Shown here: positions 45,019-56,300 of the stretch, piece after piece
How the letters are laid out: every line of letters begins with the position of its first letter
Position numbering within the stretch: the first letter of the stretch is position 1
Assembly (NCBI GenBank): GCA_029582265.1
Contig: CM055819.1
Coordinates: 36,721,384-36,785,383 of the forward strand
DNA length: 64,000 bases
Direction: 5' to 3'
Source: Zoroaster sp. YZ-2022
Taxonomy: Eukaryota > Echinodermata > Asteroidea > Forcipulatida > Zoroasteridae
Notes under the pieces: model-generated
Databases searched by the model: none
The model's input: the letters and a program-made list of their open reading frames with translations, nothing else
What the model was told of the DNA's origin: nothing
Translations under genes and position numbers: made by a program

Positions 45019-46756
45019 CAGACTTGTATGACTCATGACTTGGACTTGGACTTGAGTCCGACTCGAGTCACTTTTTTGGTGACTCGGACTGGGACTCGAC
45101 TCTTTGGACTCGGACTCCAACTCAATGTTTGTGATAAAGAATGTTCTTGCAACATAGTGTTTAAGTTTTGTTTCTTAATTTAAACAATGCGATCTGTTTT
45201 ATAAAATTGATACTGTGCATCCTAATCCATTGTAGCATAGTGACTTTTCTCTATGTTTGTAGTAATGCGATTGGAATTGCTTACCCAGCGGCCGCATGAA
45301 AACAAAGTGCGTCTTCCAGAAATAGATTACAATGAATGATGTAGCCAAGCTTCAGCGTACAACATCGTGGGAATAAAAGCTCGATAGTGATGGGTACCAG
45401 ACTTATTACACTGTCCCAATCACTGGTCTCTCAATTTTCATGGCGTTTGCTCGTCCATTTGAATCTAGAGTTAAATGGAATAAACACACCTTTGTACAAT
45501 TCAGTGTTCTGGCTTCCCTTAAAATAGGGTTTTCAGTTGAAAAAATATTCCTAAACCAATATGCTCAATATTTATATCAAATTAAAGGTCTTGATGAAAG
45601 AAATACAATGGTTTTTAAATCAAGAAAATCGGACGAGTAGTTTTTGAGGAATCGTATTTTATTTAATCAAGTATACAGCATTCGATGAAGCGCGACTGTC
45701 CATACACTGTGTACATCCCTAATGGCAACAAAACCGTTGAATCAGCCTACACACACCGTGATACACACGCACAGCGTTCGTGCTCGTTTCCCTCATAAGA
45801 GCTTTTGAAAGGGTGTAAAAAATACACTCTCCGCTCAAAACTAAACAAAATTACGGCGCAAAACTTTCACATATGATAGAAAACAGGTGTAAAATTAATT
45901 CAGACACCGCTCTTACCTTTCAACTTCAAAATTTCACCTCGAAAAAACGGTGTTTACTTTTTATCTCTTCATAACTTCGGTTGTAGAGTAGTTATGGAGA
46001 TCGAGCAAGCATGGGTATGTAAAGGAGCCCTTTGACTCAATAGGGAAACCCGTTTTCATGTCAATCACAATGTACTCGGGCGCGGAGACAGCTCCGAAGT
46101 GGATGCCCTCAGCAGAGCGCGGCAAATTTTACGGGCTGATGGGCGGGACGAGAGTGGTTCATTCATAAAAACCTAGGCTTTCGCACGTACTTCCGATTGA
46201 TATTTTATGTACATTGTTGGATAGCTGAAACTATTATAAGCTTTCCAATGAGCTATTACATGTAAGATTTCGACAGGTAAAAGTAATATAATTTTTTGAT
46301 TTAAAATTTTGATGTTTTTTGTTGCGGGCGATGCGCTGTGCGTGTGGAGGGCTTCGGTTAAGCACGTACGAACTGAAAACCCTACTAAAAAAATTATCCG
46401 TTTTTCTAAGTTTGAGAACTGAAAAAATATTACTCCATAAGTCTTTTCAATTTCATGACTCAAGTTAATTAAAATAAGAAAAGTAAATCAAATAACGTTG
46501 ATTTTGGAAATAAATCTTTGGTTTAGTAAAATTGATGAGATACTAGCCCATTATGTCGAGTATTTTTTCACTTAATTTTGACCTTTGACATATGTATAAG
46601 GTTTTCTCATTTTGTTTGATTTTTTTAAGTGACTCGTGACTCGGACTCTACCTTTGTGACTCGTGACTCGGACTCGACACACATAACTCGGGACTCAGAC
46701 TCGGACTCGACACTGGGGACTCGGACTCGAGGTTTGAGGACTCGAATACACGTCTG
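45019..46756. mobile_element. 1.7-kb non-autonomous hAT-like element
   Basis: Ends CAGACTTGTATGACTC and GAATACACGTCTG are inverted with mismatches. GCCTTCAG is present at 45011-45018 and 46757-46764, an exact 8-bp target duplication. Both ends carry runs of ACTCGGACTC and variants (45037-45125; 46630-46735). The interior has no transposase; ORFs at 45440 and 46173 (minus) are unrecognised. Confidence 0.85.
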
Positions 46757-46764
46757 GCCTTCAG

Positions 46765-47009
46765 ATAATATTTATAATTAGGTAATTTTGTAATCGGGTC
46801 ATTTTCAATGTTGTACCTTCCCAATAAGCTTGACCTGCAATTTAGATTAACAGCAAAACCTGTTCCCTTGACCTTGTTAGCTTATGATTTTAACTTTTCA
46901 ACTTATTTTTTGTTGGATTTAACAGTTACATGTGTATGTATTTTTAGGTGTTTTTCTCCCTCCCCAAACCCTCCCTCCCCAAACCCCCCTCCCCGCCCCG
47001 AAGCATGCT
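46765..47009 (+). promoter_or_regulatory. LRRC45 5' region with pyrimidine tract
   Basis: A C/T-rich stretch (46950-47000) leads to the ATG at 47010. It could be 5' UTR or the branch/polypyrimidine tract of an upstream non-coding exon, with AG candidates at 46945 and 47002. Confidence 0.35.
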
Positions 47010-47313
47010 ATGGAGGAGTTTAGGACCAACTATCTCCGCCTCTGCAAGGAAAATAACTTGGTGCCTCAGCAGAGTGTGCTAAATCAGCTGCGGCAAGCCA
47101 AACATGATGATATTCTGAGTAAGATCCCCAGGGGGTCTGCCACTCCAGGGATGTCCAGTTCAGGGAAGGTAGACTCGGGGAGTCATGGTGCGATGTTGGA
47201 CCTATCGACGATTCAATTGAATGCTCATACGTGTTCAGTACTCGGTGAAGTGCTGTCTAAAGACTGTATGTTTGGAGAGCTACGATTATCTGACTGTATG
47301 ATCGGTGATGAAG
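47010..47313 (+). CDS. LRRC45: LRRC45 exon 1
   Basis: Starts at [16 protein letters not shown] and ends after [12 protein letters not shown] in phase 1 at GTGAGT. The open frame continues into the intron and upstream, but the family alignment supports this start and donor. Confidence 0.93.
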
Positions 47314-50300
47314 GTGAGTTATACTCATGGGGTCATTGTCAACAATACTATCCCATGGGGAGGGGATGGGTGAGTTTTTATTACTATACCTCATACATGT
47401 TCATGATCGAGAGCCGAATTCTCACTGGTCCATTCACCGTCACGTGCCAGATGCTATTTTGGCTATTTACCAAGCGCCCGCGAGTATTCACGCACAGGGT
47501 AAATACGCATGCGCAGTAGTGTGTAGTAGACTGTCACATCGGGGAACAGTCCCGGCGGGGAAATAGTCCCAACGATCTGTTCCCCGCGCGCCGCGGCGCG
47601 TGGGGAACAGTCGCACGGGTGTAGTACGCATGCGCGAACATCGCCCTAGCTACATATTATATACATGAAAAGATGGCGGCACACGTAAATGTAAATTCGC
47701 GTTTTCCCGAGCTCAATGATGCCGAACTAGAGAATATTGTGAATATGTATGAGGTATAGTAAAACAAATATAACATGGTTTATTTCGGGTGGACAGTCAA
47801 TATTAGCTCCCCTCGGTATTGGAAGTTGAGAAACTAGATCCCTCGGCTTCGCCTCGGGAACTAGTTTCTCAACTTCCAATACCTCGGGGAGCTAATATTG
47901 ACTGTCCACCCTCAAACCATATTATATTTGTATATTATCAACCATATTAAGTGTATTTCAGTGGGCAAAATCGGAATTGTGGTTTATTTGATGATATAAT
48001 TATTTATTACGCACATTGACCAGACTATTTTCCTTCCAGCCTCGCTTTGGGAATGTGTATTTATATTAAAGAAAGAGAATATGGCTGTGCTGTAATAATG
48101 GTCTATGCTGCTGAAAGATTTTGACAAGTTTTCATTAGGCCAAAAGATGTCTCCAGTTTCTAGTCTCTGCACGCGTCGCCTCAGACCTGCGTGTTGGCAT
48201 TTGTAGTTTTCTTTTTTTGTTTCGGTATGAAATGATGGCCCCCCCCCCCCCCCCAATTGCAGCCAGAATTGCTGGATGGATTGGAATTCTGCTGTTACTT
48301 CGTTTTAAATGACTTTTTCACATAGGGGTTGATCGTTTGCCTGATTTGCGAGGCCTGTCTTAACCAGCATACTTTGTGTATGGGAAATTTGGTCTGGTTC
48401 AAATAACCACGTATGTATGAATCACATATTTCACTGGTTGGCAAAAAAAAAGAAAAAAAAGAAAAAAAGAAAAAAGAAAAAAGAAAAAAAAAGCATCACT
48501 GCATTGATTTTGAAGCCGACCTATGACCAGAAACCGGAGACTTTTTTTGGGGGACCTTATAGAAGGAGATTTTCTTTTTCTCCCATGAAGGAGAGAAGAA
48601 ATTGTTATTTCCCAGCAAACACTGCAGGTAATTGACTAAATGACTAGCCATATCAACTGGAGTTATGAAAGATGCATCGTCTGTGATTTTTAGCTTTTAC
48701 GGCAGCAATTTTCAAAAATGCACTTTTCCATCAGAATGTTGCTTTAATACTTGAAGAAAGGATAACAAATTTTTTAAAGTGCCACATTTCTCTAAATAAG
48801 TGTGAGGAGCATGGTTTTACATAAATATGTCCCAAAATTAATTTATAGTAGGTCCCGTCATAACAAATTGACACTTTTTTACTATTAACCCTAACCATGC
48901 TAAATGCAACAGGATGCAACAGTTGTAAAATTGATGACTCAATCTGTTGTATCTTGTTGCATCTTGTTGCATCTTGTTGCATTGAGCACTGGACAGTGTT
49001 TGTATAGTAAATAGTCTGTGTTGTGTCTTCAGCATTACCCTACTCAATGCAACAAGATCCCCTTGTTGTATGTTGTTGCAGACAGCACTGTGCTTGAAAA
49101 AACACAGTCCAATTTACTGAACCCTTAACTGCTAGGTGCAACAAGAACCACATTTGGATTTTGTTGCACCTAGCAGGCCTCGATCATTGACCACTGTTGT
49201 ATGTTGTTGCATTCAGCAGGGTGATAGGGAGTGCCATGGTCGAGCGGTTTAGTGCATCGGATTTGTGTTCTGATGGCTGAGTCGTCAGAATGTGGGTTTG
49301 GGTCATGGAGTGCCATGGTCGAGCGGTTTAGTGCATCGGATTTGTGTTCTGATGGCTGAGTCGTCAGAATGTGGGTTTGGGTTATGGAGTGCCATGGTCG
49401 AGCGGTTTAGTGCATCGGATTTGTGTTCTGATGGCTGAGTCGTCAGAATGTGGGTTCAAATCCCAACCGCGACCGGGGTGCCTGTGTCCTTGAGCAAGAC
49501 ACTTTACTATAATTGCTTCTCTCCACCCAGGGGTATATGGGTACCTGTGAGGGCAGAGTTGGTTGTTGTGTTTGATTAGCCCTATATGCGCTGAAATGGC
49601 AGTAATTGAGCTGTATACTCCCCAGGGAGCTGAGATGGTTTCAGGAATGATTTATGCGTCTGATGAGCAGGGGTATTAATATAATGCGCCTTGAGCACCA
49701 GTTTGGTGGATATGTGCGCCATATAAGTCCACATTATTATTATTATTACCCTAGCATGGTATAGGGCTGTGCCGGATATCCGGGTATCCAGATACCTGAC
49801 CGAAACGGTCATTACCCGGTTCCATTTTTCGGTTCCAATTCGACTTTTTAAAATTCGGACTTAACATTTGAGCGGAGCGAACAGAAATCTGTGACTCTTG
49901 AACAATGTAATGTTTACACTTTCCACAGACAATTATCTTTAAATTCAAGAGATTGCACTCTAATAAAGAAAAGATTGATTTAAGTATGGTATCCTCTGTG
50001 TTAAAGTCAATTTGTTACCATTTACAGTACATGTATTTGTACACCACCGGAGGCATGTTTTCAACAAAAATGAAAACGGGTATCCGGGTATCCGAAGTTT
50101 CCTGATTTCGGGTATCCGGTTCCAAAAATATCCAAAAATGCACAGCCCTAGCATGGTTAGCGTTAAACCAAGCTTCTGACAACTATTATGTGTAATGTCT
50201 CAAAAGGAAATTATCAATGATCCATTGAAAACAAAAACTTCCGGCTATTGCCGGTTAAACACGTGCAATACACCTTGAAGTGTGCATTATTTGTTGTTGT

Positions 50301-53300
50301 TCAGGATTCAAGCTTCTTGCCCAGGGGCTGTGTACCAACTTAGCTATCAGGAGTTTGGATCTAAAAGGGAACAACCTGAGGGGTGCGTCGGCAGAAGCTC
50401 TTGGGAAGGTCTTCCGTCAAAATCACTCTTTGAGAAGGTAAAGCACTCGAGTTGTCTTGCACGCATAGCTGGGTTTGGATCCTGCTAGCAGTTCACAAAA
50501 TGTTTGTTTTCTAAGATTGCATTTCTCAAACTTTAAATATTCAATTTAATTAAATTCAATTGCCTTTGAGAAACAACCTGCTAGGTTTGAAATGTAAGGC
50601 AAATTAACCCTAACCTTCCCAAATCCTCCAAAATCCTCTTTGCTAAAGTGAAGGATTTTGGAGGATTGAGGTTACATGCTACATGCTCTTTGCTAAAGTG
50701 AAGGATTTTGGAGGATTGAGGTTATTAGGCATACTTGCCTTTCCATGGTACATGTACATCCATGTTTGTTGTAGTGATTGCAAGGTCAGTGCTTGGGTCA
50801 GTGGACACTGTTTATTGCTCCATGCATGCCGGGAGGGTCCCTGGCCATGTACATGTATCACAGATTAGAAACACATGTGTGCATACATGTCATGTGCTTG
50901 CTTTACTACTGAAGGATTTTGGAGGATTCGGGTTGTGTGTAAGCAAATGGGCCTAGGGAGTTAGGGTTAAGCAAAATACTATATATCATAGGTAATATTC
51001 AAAATTTTAAATGATGGGAGATATTAAATCCAACTTTCACAAGATGGATCAAATATTTAGTCTTAATTCTCATACAATATGAAGGAACTACTTGAAATTT
51101 AAAATTACACTTGCTGTATAGGTGATGATAAACCAATATCAAAGTAACATTTGTCTGAAAAACTTTCTTTTCAAAAAAATTTGTTTTGTCAAAAGCAAAA
51201 ATTGATTTTTGGTCAGAAATTAAAAAAAAAATGTTTCAGAAGTATCAGCACTTTCTTAAATGAAACTTTCACAAATTGAATTGAATATCTTGATTCTTCA
51301 TACAGCATGCAGTCACATTTAATGCATGCTGGAATTTTTCTCGAGATATTCTAGGGTGATTTTAGATTCCACGTACCTTGTAGTGATTGCAAGGTCAGTG
51401 CTTGAGTCAGTGGACACTGTTTATTGCTCCATGCATGCAGGGAGGGTCCCTGGCCATGTACATGTATCACAGATATGTGTGCATACATGTCATGTGCTTG
51501 CTTTACTACTGAAGGATTTTGGAGGATTCAGGTTATGTGTAAGCAAATGGGCCATGGGCCTAGGGAGTTAGGAAGGATTCAGGTTATGTGTAAGCAAATG
51601 GGCCTAGGGAGTTAGGGTTAACCAATATACTGTACATACATGTATATTATTTATTTTCAGAAAAATAAGAGCTTAATTTTTTGTTTGAACTTTATTGCCA
51701 GTGTTGTGGGGGGAATCCAAAATGCATGTACAATCATGTGCTGCAAAGTCAAACTGCTCATTTCATTTAGCTGTATAAATAAAAAAAAATAGCTGTTGCT
51801 AACTGCTAACAAATCAAAATGACTTGTAATATAAATGCAAAGTTGTAGTTTGTGACCTAGCAGGATCTTCATCAAAGGCAACAAGACAGAAACACTGAAA
51901 CCCACATATGCTAACTTAAGCCCTTTTCACACTACATCTCTTATCCCTGTGGAATACAACCCTGGGGAGGCCCCGGGAGTTTTTTTGCCCCACTGTTACC
52001 CCAGCGCACTTTCACACTATCCCCGCACGCGTATTCCCAGGGTCCTTATTCCACGGGGGTCCACTTGCACGTTTCACACTAGCATGTCAAACCGCGGTGT
52101 ATTTCTTGGCTAGCGGAAGTCATCGCCGGAGTTTTCAGGAAGCGTGCAATCCCAGTATGCCATGCGTGCACGACCACTTAACAAAATGGCTACCCATGAC
52201 GACGTACATGTATTAATATTTATGTTTTGGTGATCGATCGAGCATGCGGTGCATGAATTGTCAACCGCGAGACTGGTACCTTTATTGTACTGTATACTAT
52301 TTTAACTGCAGTGAGACGGATACTAACATTTTTCCCTCGTTCAAACCATTTTTATATTTAACCCAATAAAAATCATTACTTTGAAAAACTATTAATTTTT
52401 TCCAAAAATATAACGTGAGATAATGTTGAAGTTGATTTTTGATTTCTTCAAAATGCAACAAACATGATAAATTTTTTAAGTACAAATCTGTAAAAACAAA
52501 CAACTATAACGCAGATCGCGCAATTTATTTCGCGCGCATTTCCTGACCTCGACTGTTTGGCTTTTGCTCTCTGACCTTCCACTCTCCGGCCACGTAAACT
52601 GGGGTAAGCAAAACCCGCTTTCGTTTCCCACTACCAGTTATTCCCCGGGGTTTTACCGCTTACCCCTACTCCAGAGCAGGGGTGGCTATTCCACGGGGTA
52701 TGCCGATTTGCCGGGGCAGAGCGGGGGTAAAGCGTTCATAGTGTGAAAGGGCCGGCCGTTATTCCCCATGGATGCCCCCGGGGAATGGAGTAGTGTGAAA
52801 GGCCCTTATACTCTGGAAAGCAAGAGTAATTAACAGGGGCCAATTTTATAGAGCTGCTAATAAGCAGAGAATTTTGCTAAGCAAATATTTTGGCTAAGCA
52901 ATATCAAACAGACTACCAGCCAAAATGCATACATTTTGTGTATGAAAGTTCGGCTGGTAACCAAAGAAATCTGCTAAGCAAATTTTTCTGGTAAGCAATT
53001 TTATCTGCTAAGCAGCTGTATGAAATTGGCACCAGACGTTAATCAGGTAAGTTTGTAACGTAATGAACTAGACAGAAACCAGAGCCCCAATTTCATAGAG
53101 CCGCTTAGCAGCCGATTTTTCGCTGTACGTTTTTCATTTCATAGCGCTGCTAACCGTTAAGCATAGAGAAAGGCACGCTAACTTGCTGGCCGTTATTGCT
53201 AGCAAATGAGTGATGCAACCATACAAATCCATGGGGAACATGCACACGCCGCTCAGAATTTTCTTGCTAACCTGTGAATTACGCTTATGCTTAAGCAAAT

Positions 53301-56300
53301 TTTTCTGCTATAGTTAGCAGGAAAATTTTCTTACCGGTAAGCAGCGCTATGAAATTGGGCCCTGACTTCTCAGGAATTCCATAAGCAATTTCTATGAGTC
53401 TGAGTGACCAAATGTGTCATTTGTGCAAATTGGATTCTAGGGTTTGCCTGGAGTGGAACTCTCTTGGCTTGGACAGTGACCGCTTTGCTCTTCTTGCTGA
53501 GGGTTTATCAGCCAATAACAGCCTTGAGATGTTAGATCTACGCAGCAATCAGATCAGTCATGACGGAGCCTCGAAACTCGCCAAGGCACTGCAATGGAAT
53601 AGTGTTCTACGCTCATTAGGTAAGACGGCTAGTGACAGCAATGTCTTTGGTTCCCTGACTGCGAATCAAAAACCACCATGAAAAAGAAATCAGAGGCACC
53701 AGTCTAATTTAAACATGAGCCTTACTTTAAATCTCATAGACTTGTGTGTTAGAAAATCAAGATGGCTACTGCAAGATAAAGGTCTATTGAATTCAAGCAA
53801 CAGCTTTGTACTGATTGTGCAAATGTTCTCATCAGTGATGATCAGGGGAGCGTTTTCGCGACCCTATCCAGAAACTTGTTTCTGACGTCATGTTCTTGAC
53901 CAGAAACAAGACGGCATAGCTACGCGAAAATGCAAACGTAACCAGAAAATTGTTTCCAGTTTGTGACGTGTGCAATCATCAATGTTTCTAAAAAAAATAC
54001 GGTGTAATTCAAATTTTGGCAAAATAGTTTTCCTTTCTCCATGATAGAACTTACTTGTGAGTGCTAGTAATAAACTTGAAACATATACTGGTAGACGTAC
54101 AATCATTCCATCATGTTTTAACAAATAATTAAAGCCAAATTTAAACATAAAAATGAGTTGACCTTGGCTGGTATTCTGTTTTATTTTGCTTAGCAAAACC
54201 ATTTGCTTTGTGAAATTCCCTGCTAAGCAGCTCCATGAAATTGGACCCAGATCTTAATGAAATTGAGCAAATGGAATTCTTTTCAAAGTAACGATTTTGA
54301 AATTGCTTCCCACACCTGAATTTTTCTAATTCCATTTGAATTTTAATTAGATTTGATACATTTGTTCCAATAACTTACATAGGGAAGTATATCCCTTATG
54401 GATATGATGTCACAAACTGAATATCGCCCTCATTCAGAGGCTAGAGAAGGTCACACTCATTGGTTCATGTATGCGCACTGTGCGTGTGTATACGCACAGC
54501 GCCCATACATGAACCAATGAGTGACCTTGGTTTGCCTCTGAAAGGGGGCGACTTTCAGTTTGCGACGTTATATGCATAAGGTTTATACATAGCTATCCAT
54601 ATTCAAAGTTAATACACAGTGCCATCAATGGCTTTGTATGTATGTGCCCCACAGAGAAAATGGGATCAAGTAACAAATGATACATATTTTTTGACATTCT
54701 TATATTTGTTTTCAATGTTCAGATTTACGCTGTAACAACATTGGCATAGGTGGAGGCCGTTCACTTGTAAACATGTTGCAGTACAATAAAACACTGACGG
54801 ACCTTGAGCTTGCTGGAAATACCATCACACACGACATCGTAAAAGCAGTTGGTAAGATTGTATAGTTAGATTTGCTCTTATGGTCGCTTAACCAGTTCGC
54901 TTCGGATGCCGTGTATACACAAAAAAAATTTTTGTACAGCGGATCGGAGAGCGTCTAAACACGCATTCCGATTTTTGTGTGTGTCACCGGGAGACTTGTC
55001 AACACGTCACACGTGGCGTGCCGTCGTGGTGGCTGACGTGTATACACACAATCGTTTCTCGGAGTCCATGTGGTCACGGTTCGGTGGCCCCGGACAAATA
55101 CTGAACGAGTTCACTCTTTTTGTTGATTTTTGCCTAATACCTTTATCCAAGACCTGTTCCTTTGACGTACCAGCCAAGCATTTGTAAAGACGGATTTATA
55201 TCCATTGTTTACAAGGCATTCGATCTCTCTCCAGGTATGCCGTCTTTTCGACCGGGCGCTCGTCGCTAATAGGCCGTTGCATCGGAGCTTGCCAATGGTC
55301 TAATTGTGCTGAACAAACACAACCGTAATTAAAAAACTAGCCATTTAATTCTCGAAATGTCAATGAGTAAAGGTGTTTATTTGGTTGTCTGAACTTAGTT
55401 TCATTGACAAAAAAAATTATTAATGGCTAGAAATTTTTTCAGATTTTTCACTGAAAATAAACCCACACGGGGGACCGGAAAAAAATAAATATTCCCGACG
55501 TCAACTGGTTAATAGACCAAGCAAACATCCGCTCAAGGCCCAATTCCAGCTAAGTCTAACTAGTTGGGTGGAAGTGTTACTGCATGGTGTTGAATTTTTG
55601 GCGGATTCAGGAAGGTTCTTAGCCAAAATATATGTAAAGATTCCAACATAGATAGATTTATTAATTTATAACAACTCCAACATTTTTGGAATCGTCCAAG
55701 CATTTTGTACTGTTATTAACTGTTATTAATGTTATGAATGGTTTGGTCTTTTTGTCAAAGATATTTAAAGATGGATATATTAATTTTAGTTTTGGTTTAA
55801 TTTGGTTGTGTTGCCTTTGTTTATCTTCAGATATTGGTAAACAGCACAATTTAGACAGAGCCAACTTGTCCAATGAGTATAAAACCAGGCAGAGCATAAT
55901 GACACGTGAGATCAAACAACTCAAGACAGAGAAGAAACAACAGGTGACTAACACACAGACAGACAAAAAAAATAATAAATAACAAATTAACAGACAAATG
56001 GAGTACTATGGCCGAGTATTAGACTTGTGGAGTATTAGACATTTTCTGCTTACATGGTTAGTGTTGAATTTTTTGCGCGAGCCGTGTAAGCAGTGAATCT
56101 TTAGTTACGCGAAGTACGCATGAAAGCAGTAAGCAGAAATTCCTTGCTAACCTTTGAAATCGTCGGGTGCCCGGAAGAAGGTCGTAAAAGGGAACAGCAT
56201 ACTTGTGCACTTAAATTATTTTACCGGTCACTAAGGGGCCATTCAAAATTTTCAATGTTTTTAAATTTCGATTTTTTTTCGAAATAGTGGGTGGGTGGGT

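Larger units (their letters stand above)
48885..50166. mobile_element. TTAA-bounded element, GCAACAAGAT word, with two insertions
   Basis: TTAA-CCCTAACCATGC at 48885 and GCATGGTTAGCG-TTAA ending 50166. The interior repeats TTGTTGCATCTTGTTGC and complement. A SINE-1 (49229-49745) and a hAT-like element (49762-50150) are nested inside. Confidence 0.72.

Noticed and set aside
46932..47009. Upstream in-frame Met for LRRC45
   Set aside because: The extra 26 residues (FLPPQTLPPQTPLPAP) translate a pyrimidine tract; family proteins begin at MEEFR.
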